Source: Paenibacillus_E violae (GTDB lineage: Bacteria > Bacillota > Bacilli > Paenibacillales > NBRC-103111). Taken from it: a stretch of DNA of 64,000 bases. The DNA is taken from contig NZ_JAWCUD010000001.1 in the NCBI RefSeq assembly GCF_032461945.1, forward strand, positions 868,001 through 932,000, given 5' to 3'. The notes below the pieces were generated by a model, which did no database searches, had not been told where the DNA came from, and was given only the letters and a program-made list of their open reading frames with translations. This document shows, in pieces, positions 9,101-17,398 of the stretch. Position numbers and translations under genes: made by a program. Position 1 is the first letter of the stretch. Every line of letters begins with the position of its first letter.

Positions 9101-11757
9101 AAGTTGGCTGGGAAAGTTTCTTTATAATGCAAGCCTGTAATTTTTAAATCTTCAAGGTTCGTAGCCGCACTGTAAGGTTTTGCTGTTGGATTAATGATGT
9201 AATTCACAGTCACGGGGCTATTAACTTCAATTTTTTCAGCTGATACCGTGCGATCTGGCGTTAAACCTGTAGAGGTTATGACTTTGACCGCAACTTCTTT
9301 TGTTTCAAGAGCGCCTGCAGCGTCTTTGGTTGAGACTGAGATCGTCAAATCTCCGCCGCTTGCTGCTAGTGGATTAGGGAATGTTTTGGTGATTGTCTCA
9401 CCTTTATTTGTCTCCGTATCCGCTAAAACTTTGACAGATTGATTAGTACCCGAACTGTCTTTGTAAGTAAAAGTAATGGATGAGGTCACTTTTTTATCAT
9501 TTAAATCCAAATCATCGGGTTTGAAACTGACAGAAATTGAACTATTTGCTGAGATGTAATTCTTTAAAGATGCGTCGAAAGCTGCTGGAGATATGAGATC
9601 CAATGTAGGCTTATGATTTGAACCTATGAAAGCCCTGTACATCGTGTTTACGAACAGCTTTTGTTCCCAATCTGGAAAAGAGCTGTTTTTGGTTGTGTTT
9701 ACGAAATTGTGCCCTGTACCTGAATAGGTGACGTTCCCTTTGGAGTAGGTGTAATAATGATTCCAGCTATCTTCCACGTCACGAGGGCTGCCATTGATGT
9801 TGTACCAGGGAATAACCTTGGGATCGTTAAGATCCAGCCTAAAATACTGATCATGTGTTGTTGCCACGGATGGTGTCATTTCACTTATAAAGAAAGGAAA
9901 TTCGGTTAGCAAACCTTCATTTATTTTTACAGTTGACGTTGATGTGTTAGGGGCATTGAGTCCCATATTCGTCATTGGACCGATTTGGCCAGTATCAGCT
10001 TGGAAATTAGTGATCCATGTTTGATTTCCTTGATAAACGGTATCATGGGTGAACATAACGCCTTGACCTGTAGCGATAAATGATTTAACAGCTGCAGCAG
10101 CTGTTGAAGAAATGTCTGCAGTTCCGTTATAAGAATCGTTAAAACCGAAAATCAACATATCGTATTTACTATTTAATGTTTTGTACTCTGTAGAGTTAAA
10201 AGTATTGAAGTCAATGACTGAGATGTTGATATCATAATCGTCTGAATGTAAATAGTTTTGTTTTAAGTTTGACTCTAAAAGTAGGCTGCTGGTCATGCTT
10301 TTCGACTGCGAGTTAGGAATAACTTGCAATACCTTAATGGTTGGCGATTGTTCTTTATATCGAAAAACGCCTGCAGCCGAATCCTTCAGCTTGCCAGTGC
10401 TAGTTTGATCAACCAGATCTAGACGCCAGTAGTAAAGCCCTGAGTAACCTTTTGGAAGCGTGAAACTAATTGTATTGTTGGTAAGGGAAGTTACTGGGAC
10501 CGTTTGTACTAAGTTGGAAGCATCGAATTTTAAGACACTATCGACACCTAAATATAAATTAGCTACCAAATTGCGCTGACCGATGTTTCTAACATTAGAT
10601 ACATTAAATGTATAGGTTAAAGTGTCGCCTGCTTTATACTTAATGTCACGATTTGAGCTGATTGTGTAGTCAGTCGGTTTGCTTGTCAGATTAAGTTGAG
10701 GGCGAACATTGGCATTTACAAGCAAGTTTGTCTTAGATATAAAGGCAGATGAACTTCCAATATCCGTGTCATTTACAAAAATAACGTTGCTTTTAGATGT
10801 TGTCGTATTGTAGGGATTAAATAAATTGTATAAATTTCCACTAGACTTAGAATAGTTACCATTGCTGTTTAAGTATCCTTGATACAAAGCACCGCGTTTC
10901 TTGGACGAGTCGCTATATACAATAACGGGTAGTCCTTTATTTATGTATTTGTCTGTAATTTCTGTTGCTTTGAGAGATGTAATGTCATTCTCAAGGAAAC
11001 GAGTATCGTGGTTGCTTCCAGTCTCTGATGTAGGATTAAATAAGCTTTTTCCGAAGTAAATGGCATCGTATTTACCATCTAATTCATCGCGGAGCGCAAC
11101 GAATTTTTTCATGCTCATTGTTTCTAGCTGAAAATCAGTATTTGTACCTAGTTTATCTTTTAAATCTGAAGTGAGTGTTTTCTCGTTAGAAGACTTTTCC
11201 AAATCTTTAATCTCAAGTATTTTCAATGGTTTGGTGAGATCGAAATAGGAAATTTGAAATTTTGTAAGCGTAGACGTGGAGTTGCTTTGCTCCACATTGA
11301 TCTCACCGCTACTATCGTTCTCTAAACTGAGGTAGTAAGTTTTGAGATTTCCCGTTGGCTGGAAGGAGACCGAAGAGTCTGAGTTTGTAATTATTTTAAA
11401 CTTCTGATTGGTACCAATCGTTTGGGAAGAGGCTTTTAAAGTATCCACACTATTAGACCCAATCGTCACATATTTGGAATTTGCTCTTGATCTCAAAGCA
11501 TAGATGCCTTCCCCTTGATCAACTAAATCAAACAAATCGGATACCCATGGATTCGTCTTATTAGCATAAAGTGAAGAACTGTTACTCGTATCTGTCGTTA
11601 TATACTTACTGTTATTGACAGATTTCAGTGCTACGGTTACCGTGTCTCCGGCAGCTGCTAGAACTGTTTGGCTCGGAAGACCTGTGAACCCGAACCAAGA
11701 TATGGCCATGGATGTGATCAGTAAAAGACTGATCTTTTTTTGTATGGCTGAAAACAT
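6181..11757 (-). CDS. Giant secreted Ig-repeat surface protein (DUF5057-like)
   Basis: 1858 residues starting at ATG 11757 behind GGGAGGAG. A signal peptide ends near AAA-GD at residue 36. Residues 37-170 resemble a fascin-like beta-trefoil (NSKYITTD, SKYVTIGS). Residues about 170-760 look like the DUF5057 region of Firmicute surface proteins, with Rossmann-like stretches (YDAIYFGKS, YDMLIFGFNDS) and a conserved-looking GVMFTHDT. From about residue 974 to the end there are alternating BIG_2-type and second Ig-like domains in a unit of about 170 residues (unit starts near 974, 1146, 1316, 1485 and 1652). No LPXTG, SLH or other anchor is visible, so it may be released or held by the pilus. It lies antiparallel between the two pilus blocks. 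Confidence 0.8.
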   Translation of the reverse strand: MFSAIQKKISLLLITSMAISWFGFTGLPSQTVLAAAGDTVTVALKSVNNSKYITTDTSNSSSLYANKTNPWVSDLFDLVDQGEGIYALRSRANSKYVTIGSNSVDTLKASSQTIGTNQKFKIITNSDSSVSFQPTGNLKTYYLSLENDSSGEINVEQSNSTSTLTKFQISYFDLTKPLKILEIKDLEKSSNEKTLTSDLKDKLGTNTDFQLETMSMKKFVALRDELDGKYDAIYFGKSLFNPTSETGSNHDTRFLENDITSLKATEITDKYINKGLPVIVYSDSSKKRGALYQGYLNSNGNYSKSSGNLYNLFNPYNTTTSKSNVIFVNDTDIGSSSAFISKTNLLVNANVRPQLNLTSKPTDYTISSNRDIKYKAGDTLTYTFNVSNVRNIGQRNLVANLYLGVDSVLKFDASNLVQTVPVTSLTNNTISFTLPKGYSGLYYWRLDLVDQTSTGKLKDSAAGVFRYKEQSPTIKVLQVIPNSQSKSMTSSLLLESNLKQNYLHSDDYDINISVIDFNTFNSTEYKTLNSKYDMLIFGFNDSYNGTADISSTAAAAVKSFIATGQGVMFTHDTVYQGNQTWITNFQADTGQIGPMTNMGLNAPNTSTSTVKINEGLLTEFPFFISEMTPSVATTHDQYFRLDLNDPKVIPWYNINGSPRDVEDSWNHYYTYSKGNVTYSGTGHNFVNTTKNSSFPDWEQKLFVNTMYRAFIGSNHKPTLDLISPAAFDASLKNYISANSSISVSFKPDDLDLNDKKVTSSITFTYKDSSGTNQSVKVLADTETNKGETITKTFPNPLAASGGDLTISVSTKDAAGALETKEVAVKVITSTGLTPDRTVSAEKIEVNSPVTVNYIINPTAKPYSAATNLEDLKITGLHYKETFPANLEIVTIPTGFTKTGSLTSGFTLEGDIGEIPYRREGSQFVANSSLFTVVVKPTKAGDYSLSNANLQYKDFASANQNVLFSNKVITAFTKLTSLTLDNLTIAKGDTSKLIPKVMPSDATYQKNEDFTWTTDAATIVTVNASGEIRGVSAGTAKITAVAKDGSGLTATSVVSVIQPGLNITGPTEVAVGADISLQAALVTVNENVTSVRWSSSNSSKANFTVSDKFTGILHGVQKGTVTVTATVVTDKGNTYSKDYTVKIFIPLTSINVGSASIRVGETIKLNSNYTPSDADNLNLTWSTDRSDLVTVDSSGNITGVAEGTAKVIINSTDGSNLTANATVTVVKPSLTVNGPTSVNIGEKITLEATFSTINETVASVTWSSPDQDKASFVTDGDYKRVLTGVKAGTVNGSVTIRTNIGSTYSKNFSVNVTAVPVASVRIDNATIRVNQSYVLTPNFEPTNASIKVLTWESNNPNVVTVDSNGNTRGVAVGTATIKATTTDGTNLSGTATITVIQPSISVNGPDKLFIGGQPITLQVLLSSFNETPTYTTWNVSDEDKLKADFTGVDGSPTRTLTGKQPGIINGTVHMVTDQGSSYDASFKVTVISLQLNDQTVDVGQSGSLSPSITPPLELNSDVIWKSTDVNVLTVDNSGNYQAISEGSTQVTIISKTDQSVIASAKITVAQPTVEFDGDKVVNISGTTTLRAWLRSSHQKAKTFAWALDNPNQSFANVSKSAEDSRDFTGKNVGVVTGTVSIVTDKDITYKQSFSVSVESLAIVRMIDGVESGISVITMDKGESIVLKAALNPSTALNNEFKWSLISEPEENGEAAIVGDDNKQTVTLIGLKKGTIQIKVDVAGGPGFPSKTAAKVVYVRQDLTKLELPDSTITLYAKGTTAQRSFDLLKYLTVTPNKWKKEWINDLNGQLQWKSSSSTIADVDSNGLVTSFKQGSTTITVTNKDDETVKDEITVNVIEFDDRY

Positions 11758-11832
11758 ACATTTATCTCCTCCCGTAGACTTTCATATTGTTTTTATGATA
11801 TGAGACTATTTTACTACTTTTTGGTCCTAAAA

Positions 11833-11851
11833 ATATACAGTTTGTGTATAT
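11833..11851. promoter_or_regulatory. Perfect palindrome, candidate operator
   Basis: ATATACA and TGTATAT are separated by GTTTG, a perfect 7+7 inverted repeat with no T-run, typical of a dimeric repressor site. It lies about 80 bases upstream of the giant surface protein start and about 270 bases before pilB. The regulator is unknown. Confidence 0.5.
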
Positions 11852-11989
11852 GATATCGAAAATATTTTAGGGGATTATAAGGAAGTTGACGAAAATAACA
11901 TAATTTTAATGATTTTTTTTAAGAGGATTATGTGATACAGGGGACGAATTGTAATGTTTGTGGTAGTTTAGAACTAGATTAAGTGGAAA

Positions 11990-11996
11990 TTCGACA
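11990..11996 (-). promoter_or_regulatory. Candidate Spo0A box
   Basis: TTCGACA is the exact complement of the consensus 0A box TGTCGAA. A seven-base match in AT-rich DNA can arise by chance, so this is only a pointer to transition-phase control of the pilus or surface protein. Confidence 0.3.
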
Positions 11997-12054
11997 TGAA
12001 GAAATAAGAAAATAATACTAAAATGAACCATAATGTTGTATAATGATTTTTATC

Positions 12055-12084
12055 TTGCTTAAATTAGGTATTTAGTCCTATAAT
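12055..12084 (+). promoter_or_regulatory. SigA-type promoter of pilB operon
   Basis: TTGCTT (12055-12060), an 18-base spacer and a perfect TATAAT (12079-12084). Transcription would begin near 12091, which rules out the upstream in-frame TTG at 12089 and supports ATG 12122 as the pilB start. Confidence 0.7.
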
Positions 12085-12121
12085 TTTCTTGGGCGAAATT
12101 AGTAATGGAGTTGATAAGGAA

Positions 12122-13786
12122 ATGGCTCTTGTTAGGAAAAGATTGGGTGATTTGCTAGTAGAGAGCGGGATTATTTCAGAAACTCAGCTCCAAGAGGCAC
12201 TTAAAGAACAAAGTAAAACAAAACAGAAGCTTGGGGACCTGCTGATTACGCAAGGATATATCACAGAGCAGCAATTAATTGAGGTTCTGGAGTTTCAACT
12301 CGGCATCCCTCATGTTAGCTTATTTAAATATCAGATTGATCCTGAAATAACGAAAATCATCCCTGAAAGCATGGCGAGACGCTACCAGGCCATTCCTCTT
12401 CATAAAGAGGGCGGGAAGCTCATGGTGGCTATGGCGGATCCGCTGGACTACTTTGCTATTGAAGAGATGAGAATGAGCACAGGGTATCGCATAGAACCGG
12501 CAATTACGAGCAGAGATGAATTGCAGCGTGCCATTGCCCGTCATTATGGACTTCAGGATTCAATGAGTCAAATGATGACAGATATGCCGACGACCGAAGA
12601 TATCAAGGAAACTGAAATTACGGATGAGGATTCTCCAATCGTAAGGTTGGTCAATCAAATGATACAGCAAGCGGTTCAGTTAAAAGTGTCGGATATTCAC
12701 GTTGATCCAGGTGAGACGAATCTGGTTATTCGCTACCGGGTTGACGGTCATTTAAGAACTGAACGTGTGATTCCAAAGCAAATGCAAGGTTTTATTACTG
12801 CGCGTCTGAAAATTATGGCTAAATTGAACATCGCCGAACGAAGATTGCCTCAAGACGGTAGAATCAAAATGCAAGTAGATTATAAGCATGTAGATATTCG
12901 TGTTTCCTCTCTTCCTACCATTCATGGTGAGAAAATAGTTTTACGGATTCTAGACTTATCAACCGGCGTTAAGCCTATTGAGCAGTTAGGATTCGGGGAG
13001 CGTAACATGGGTGTTTTTCGTGAAATGATTGAGCAGCCTTATGGGATTTTGCTTATCACAGGTCCTACTGGAAGCGGGAAAACAACGACGCTATACTCTG
13101 CACTAAGCCATTTAAATCAAGAGAATGCCAACATTATTACGATTGAAGATCCCGTAGAGTACCAATTGGAAGGTATTAATCAAGTGCATGTGAATCCGAC
13201 GATTGGCCTCAACTTCGCCGCCGGACTTCGCTCCATTTTACGGCAGGATCCGAATATCGTCATGGTTGGTGAGATAAGGGACTCTGAGACAGCAGAAATT
13301 GCAATCCGTGCATCATTAACGGGGCACCTTGTACTGTCAACTCTACATACCAATGATTCCGTGAGTACGATTACTCGGTTTCGGGATATGGGTATTGAAC
13401 CGTATTTGATTGCTTCGTCCCTAATCGGTGTTGTTGCACAAAGGCTTGTTCGTAGAATATGTCACGAATGCAAAGTGGTTTATACACCTACGGAGCAAGA
13501 ACGGATCTTCATGAACAACAAAGGAATACATGCCGAAAAGCTTCACAAAGGCAATGGCTGCGGCAACTGTAATCGCACCGGATATCGCGGGAGGTTAGCC
13601 ATCCACGAGATTCTCGTCGTGAACGATACAATGCGCCAGTTAATTAGCAACAAAGCTTCTGTGCAGGAAATGCGGGATGCTGCACTAGAGCATGGTCTGA
13701 TTCAACTGATGGATGACGGGATTCAGAAAGTACGGCAAGGAATTACGACATTACAAGAAGTTATCAGAGAGACAGTTGCTTATTAA
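12122..13786 (+). CDS. pilB: Type IV pilus extension ATPase PilB
   Basis: 554 residues from ATG 12122, matching the usual MA-x-x-RKRLGDLLVE start of the family. The N-terminal GspE_N-like domain (about 1-150) is followed by the secretion ATPase core: Walker A GPTGSGKTTT near 313, Asp and His boxes, and Walker B LRQDPNIVMVGEIRD. A tetracysteine zinc site (CHEC near 445, CGNC near 479) is typical of PilB and separates it from PilT. It is a cytoplasmic hexamer that drives pilus extension through PilC. It is first in the operon pilB-pilT-pilC-pilin. A stretch with SD-like TGGAG lies eleven bases upstream of the chosen start. Confidence 0.95.
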   Translation: MALVRKRLGDLLVESGIISETQLQEALKEQSKTKQKLGDLLITQGYITEQQLIEVLEFQLGIPHVSLFKYQIDPEITKIIPESMARRYQAIPLHKEGGKLMVAMADPLDYFAIEEMRMSTGYRIEPAITSRDELQRAIARHYGLQDSMSQMMTDMPTTEDIKETEITDEDSPIVRLVNQMIQQAVQLKVSDIHVDPGETNLVIRYRVDGHLRTERVIPKQMQGFITARLKIMAKLNIAERRLPQDGRIKMQVDYKHVDIRVSSLPTIHGEKIVLRILDLSTGVKPIEQLGFGERNMGVFREMIEQPYGILLITGPTGSGKTTTLYSALSHLNQENANIITIEDPVEYQLEGINQVHVNPTIGLNFAAGLRSILRQDPNIVMVGEIRDSETAEIAIRASLTGHLVLSTLHTNDSVSTITRFRDMGIEPYLIASSLIGVVAQRLVRRICHECKVVYTPTEQERIFMNNKGIHAEKLHKGNGCGNCNRTGYRGRLAIHEILVVNDTMRQLISNKASVQEMRDAALEHGLIQLMDDGIQKVRQGITTLQEVIRETVAY

Positions 13787-13806
13787 CGAGAAAGGAGGTG
13801 TGGGAA

Positions 13807-14859
13807 ATGTCAAATTCGTTAGAGCGGATCGTAAGTTTATTGAGGACTGCCCATGAGTCTAAAGCATCTGATTTACATCTCTCTGTAGGATCGCCGCCAA
13901 TCATTCGCGTTCACGGCACATTACAGCAAGTTGGGAATGAAAAGCTGCAAGTTGATGATACTCGTTCCATGGCAGAGGCTCTTTTGAATACTGATCAAAT
14001 TGATCGATTCAATCAAGCTGGAGAACTGGATTTTTCATATGAGCTTGAAGGATGTTCACGGTACAGAATTAATGCTTATCGTCAAAGAGGACGCGTCAGC
14101 GTCGCTATTCGAACGATTCCAACAAAGATTCCGTCTCTTGAACAGCTACAGCTGCCTAGTGTGATTAGTTCATTAGCGTTGAAACCACAAGGACTTGTCT
14201 TAGTGACGGGGCCAACGGGAAGTGGTAAATCTTCAACATTGGCAGCTATGATAGATTACATTAATCGAACAGAGAAGAAGCATATTGTAACGTTGGAAGA
14301 CCCGATCGAGTTTCTTCATACGCATTCTTCATCGATTATTGACCAAAGGGAAGTAGGCAGTGATACGAAGTCATTCTCAAATGGTTTAAGAGCGGCTTTG
14401 CGTCAAGACCCCGATGTTATTCTTGTTGGCGAGATGCGTGATCTTGAAACGATCTCTGCAGCCGTTACGGCAGCTGAAACGGGACATTTGGTCTTTGCAA
14501 CCTTGCATACAACAGACGCACCACAAACAATTGATCGCATTATCGATGCTTTCCCAGCGCATCAGCAAGGGCAAATCCGTGTGCAGCTGGCAGCAGTTTT
14601 GGTCGGAGTGATCTCACAGCGATTGTTTCCCAAGCCTGGTGGCCTAGGACGAACTTGCGCTACGGAAATCATGATCAATACACCGGCTGTAGGGAATCTT
14701 ATTCGTTCGGAGAAAATTCATCAGATCAAGAGTGTCATGCAAACCGGACGCAGCTTAGGCATGCATACGCTGGACATGTCGATTAAGGAACAAATGCAGC
14801 AAGGACTTATTGATCCAATCGCAGCGAGAGCTTATCTTGCTGAGGGTGGTGTGATGTAA
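13807..14859 (+). CDS. pilT: Type IV pilus retraction ATPase PilT
   Basis: 350 residues from ATG 13807, eight bases after AAAGGAGG; the GTG at 13798 lies inside that ribosome site. Walker A GPTGSGKSST near residue 134, Walker B RQDPDVILVGEMRD and a following GHLVFATLHTTDA block match PilT, and the zinc tetracysteine of PilB is absent. PilT depolymerises the pilus, giving twitching movement or DNA uptake. Its stop codon overlaps the pilC start by one base, so translation is probably coupled. Presence of both pilB and pilT predicts a retractable pilus. Confidence 0.95.
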   Translation: MSNSLERIVSLLRTAHESKASDLHLSVGSPPIIRVHGTLQQVGNEKLQVDDTRSMAEALLNTDQIDRFNQAGELDFSYELEGCSRYRINAYRQRGRVSVAIRTIPTKIPSLEQLQLPSVISSLALKPQGLVLVTGPTGSGKSSTLAAMIDYINRTEKKHIVTLEDPIEFLHTHSSSIIDQREVGSDTKSFSNGLRAALRQDPDVILVGEMRDLETISAAVTAAETGHLVFATLHTTDAPQTIDRIIDAFPAHQQGQIRVQLAAVLVGVISQRLFPKPGGLGRTCATEIMINTPAVGNLIRSEKIHQIKSVMQTGRSLGMHTLDMSIKEQMQQGLIDPIAARAYLAEGGVM

Positions 14860-16067
14860 TGTCAGAGTTCCTGTATGAAGTAAGAGGCAGCAGCGGTAAA
14901 CAGGTAAAAGGCAAAATTTCCGCCACTGATAAATCAACTGCGGTTGAGGAGCTCCGCAAAAAGGGCTATATCGTTCTCTCCGTAAAAGAAGAACAGTTCA
15001 AAGCACTCAAAACGGAAATCTACATCGGTAATCCGGTAAAAACGATTCACTTTATCGTGTATTGCCGGCAGTTTGCGACGTTGATTAGGGCCGGGGTCAA
15101 TATCGTGGAAGCAACGTCGATTTTGGCTTCACAAACCGAGAGTAAGCCGCTTCGCAAAGCACTCTTGCAAGTTGCTTCAAATATTTCGAAGGGTGTTTCT
15201 TTCTCCAGCTCGATCTCGGAGCATAAAAAGATTTTCCCACCAATGTTTGTCAACATGGTTCGCGCTGGTGAAGAGACGGGTGACTTGGAAGGAACGTTGG
15301 AGCGACTTGCCAAGTTTTTTGAGAAGGAGCATGTGACTCGGGAGAAGATTAAGTCGGCGATGACTTATCCGGCAACGGTCGGTGGACTTTCTATTGTTGC
15401 AGTAATTTATCTTTTAAAATCTGTTGTTCCTCAGTTTGTAACCACATTCGAGTCACTGCATGCTGAACTTCCTTTGATTACTAGAGTTGTATTGAAATTA
15501 AGTAACAGTATTCAACATCAGTGGTTGTTTTGGTTAGTTGGGGTGCTTGCAGTAATTACTGCTTACCAAGTGGCAAAGAGGTTTGAAGCAGGTGCATATG
15601 GGATTGATTATGTAAAGCTCAGAATACCTATTTTTGGTAAGTTGAGGCAAAAAGGCTCAATTGCGTTAATGACTCGGACGTTATCCTCATTGTATTCAAG
15701 TGCGGTTCCAGTTCTTCAGTCGCTTGCAATCGTAGAAGAAGTAGTTGGAAACAAGGTAATTGGTAGTTTTATTAAAAAATCGGCGGACTCCTTACGGCAG
15801 GGGAACCCGTTGTCTGAACCGCTTAAGCAGTCCTGGGTATTTCCTCCTCTTGTCACACAGATGATTTCTATTGGAGAAGAAACGGGTGCTCTTGATCAGA
15901 TGCTTGAAAAAGTGGCGGATTTCTATGAGATGGACGTAGAAAACACTGTTGATCGATTGAAGTCGCTGTTAGAGCCGCTATTGCTAGTTTTATTATCGGG
16001 ATTAGTAGGATCAATTGTTGCAGCAATTATGCTGCCGATGTTTAGTATGTATTCTAATTTAAGTTAA
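14859..16067 (+). CDS. pilC: Type IV pilus inner-membrane platform protein PilC
   Basis: 402 residues with two tandem T2SF (GspF) domains. Each has the family pattern (FATLIRAGVNIVEA, MVRAGEETGDLEGTLE; TLSSLYSSAVPVLQ, MISIGEETGALDQMLE) and is followed by membrane helices near residues 165-190, 215-235 and 370-395. It is the membrane anchor that couples PilB and PilT motion to pilin insertion. The start overlaps the pilT stop by one base. The leading 60 residues (YEVRGSSGKQVKGKISA) are the typical PilC N-terminal extension. Confidence 0.95.
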   Translation: MSEFLYEVRGSSGKQVKGKISATDKSTAVEELRKKGYIVLSVKEEQFKALKTEIYIGNPVKTIHFIVYCRQFATLIRAGVNIVEATSILASQTESKPLRKALLQVASNISKGVSFSSSISEHKKIFPPMFVNMVRAGEETGDLEGTLERLAKFFEKEHVTREKIKSAMTYPATVGGLSIVAVIYLLKSVVPQFVTTFESLHAELPLITRVVLKLSNSIQHQWLFWLVGVLAVITAYQVAKRFEAGAYGIDYVKLRIPIFGKLRQKGSIALMTRTLSSLYSSAVPVLQSLAIVEEVVGNKVIGSFIKKSADSLRQGNPLSEPLKQSWVFPPLVTQMISIGEETGALDQMLEKVADFYEMDVENTVDRLKSLLEPLLLVLLSGLVGSIVAAIMLPMFSMYSNLS

Positions 16068-16089
16068 AAAAATATTGGAGGTAGACATT

Positions 16090-16548
16090 ATGTTATTCAA
16101 AATGATGAAGCGTCTTAAAAAAGAAGAAAAAGGATTTACGTTGATTGAGTTGCTGGCTGTAATTGTTATCTTGGCAGTTATTGCGGCTATTGCTGTTCCT
16201 TATATTTTGGGTGTGATTAATAAGTCTAAAGATGATGCTGACGTAGCTACAGCACGTCAACTATATGATGCTGCTAAGCTTTATGTAACTGCTGAAAAAA
16301 ATGGTAATTTTAATAACGTGACTGTGACACTTACACAATTAAAAGATGGCAAATATATCGATAATGATATTATGTTACCAAGTGCTAAAGTTCAGTTAAG
16401 CAACGCATCAATTGTTTTTGCAGCTGATGATACTGGCAAACTTACCTCAGTCACTATAGAAACCACAGCTGTGTCTAAGACATATTCTGGTGATAATGTT
16501 CTAAAAAGTAGCGCGGTCGGAGCTGTAGTTTCACCTAAATCCACATAA
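16090..16548 (+). CDS. pilA: Major type IV pilin
   Basis: 152 residues from ATG 16090, nine bases after TGGAGG. The 18-residue positively charged leader ends in KKEEKG, then FTLIELLAVIVILAVIAAI, a textbook type IV pilin helix with Glu at +5. The head has no cysteines, as is common in Gram-positive pilins, and is rich in Val, Thr and Ala with the D-x-x-T-A-R-Q-L-Y-D-A-A helix seen in clostridial PilA. Position directly after pilC and just before a terminator, with read-through into pilD, fits its being the abundant subunit. The symbol is by function, not by close sequence match. Confidence 0.85.
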   Translation: MLFKMMKRLKKEEKGFTLIELLAVIVILAVIAAIAVPYILGVINKSKDDADVATARQLYDAAKLYVTAEKNGNFNNVTVTLTQLKDGKYIDNDIMLPSAKVQLSNASIVFAADDTGKLTSVTIETTAVSKTYSGDNVLKSSAVGAVVSPKST

Positions 16549-16564
16549 TAATCTCCCACCACCC

Positions 16565-16598
16565 AAAAAGGAATCGGTCCATTCCGATTCCTTTTTTT
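16565..16598 (+). terminator. Intrinsic terminator after major pilin gene
   Basis: Stem 16565-16577 with 16584-16596, six-base loop and a T-run. It lies between the pilin and pilD and would make pilin transcripts more plentiful than downstream pilDMNO transcripts. Confidence 0.9.
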
Positions 16599-16624
16599 AA
16601 AATCAAAGAAAGCGACCCATCCCA

Positions 16625-17383
16625 ATGACACTCCTCATCGCAAGCTATATTTTCATACTCGGTCTTGTACTCGGATCTTTCTTCAACGTAGTTGCGCTGC
16701 GAGTGCCTGCCAAACAGTCGGTCATCAACCCGCCATCGGCCTGTCCGAAATGCGGGACAAAGCTGAAAGCAAAAGATCTAATCCCTGTAATCAGCTACAT
16801 TTTTACCAGAGGACAGTGCAGATATTGTGGAACAAAGGTTTCCATACTATATCCCTTAGGGGAACTCGCAACAGGATTGCTGTTTTTATGGGTGTATGTG
16901 CATTTTGGAATCACGGTAGAGTCTTTAATCGCCTTAACACTTGTTAGTCTTTTAGTAATTATCACGGTTTCCGATCTATCTTATATGCTTATTCCTAATA
17001 AAATATTGATAGTATTTTTTCCGATTTTCATAGTTTTAAGATTCATTTTTCCCGGAGATCAGGCTTGGTGGAGTTATGTATTAGGCGCTGTGATCGGGGG
17101 CGGTATTATTGTGTTAATTGCAATTCTTTCGCGCGGCGGTATGGGCATGGGGGATGCCAAACTCCTTATAGTCTGTGGTGCAGTCCTAGGCTTATCTCAT
17201 ATTATGGTCGCATTTGTTTTGGCATGTATGATTGGCAGTCTGATAGGTGGGTTGCTGCTTCTGCTAAAAATCACCAAGAGAAAACAACCGATACCATTTG
17301 GCCCGTCATTGGCGTTGGGCATTTTGATTTCATACGGTTATGGATCGGATATGATAAAAGCTTACCTAACATTACTCGGATAG
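16625..17383 (+). CDS. pilD: Prepilin peptidase / N-methyltransferase PilD
   Basis: 252 residues, ATG 16625. The N-terminal DiS_P_DiS domain carries two CxxC pairs (CPKCG near 39, CRYCG near 64), which bind zinc and accompany N-methylation of the mature pilin. The A24 aspartyl protease part shows the first Asp in SDLSYMLIPNK near 117 and the second in GMGMGDAK near 174. About seven membrane helices. It cleaves the leaders of the pilins at 3137, 3690 and 16090 on the cytoplasmic side. The ribosome site is poor, and a terminator lies upstream, so expression is probably low. Confidence 0.95.
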   Translation: MTLLIASYIFILGLVLGSFFNVVALRVPAKQSVINPPSACPKCGTKLKAKDLIPVISYIFTRGQCRYCGTKVSILYPLGELATGLLFLWVYVHFGITVESLIALTLVSLLVIITVSDLSYMLIPNKILIVFFPIFIVLRFIFPGDQAWWSYVLGAVIGGGIIVLIAILSRGGMGMGDAKLLIVCGAVLGLSHIMVAFVLACMIGSLIGGLLLLLKITKRKQPIPFGPSLALGILISYGYGSDMIKAYLTLLG

Positions 17384-17398
17384 CAGGGTGTGATTAAT

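Larger units (their letters stand above)
11758..12121. other. 364-base AT-rich divergent regulatory region
   Basis: This gap separates the start of the giant Ig-repeat gene (minus strand) from pilB (plus strand). It holds a perfect palindrome at 11833-11851, a Spo0A-box match at 11990-11996 with a one-mismatch relative near 11885, and a promoter for pilB at 12055-12084. I found no c-di-GMP-I or -II riboswitch core, although these often precede clostridial pilus operons, and no small coding frame with a ribosome site. Confidence 0.6.

Noticed and set aside
12089..12121. TTG 12089 as pilB start
   Set aside because: It lies before the predicted transcription start of the perfect TATAAT promoter and has no ribosome site.
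11860..12121. c-di-GMP riboswitch upstream of pilB
   Set aside because: The conserved cores of GEMM-I and GEMM-II are not present; the region is simple AT-rich DNA with a promoter.
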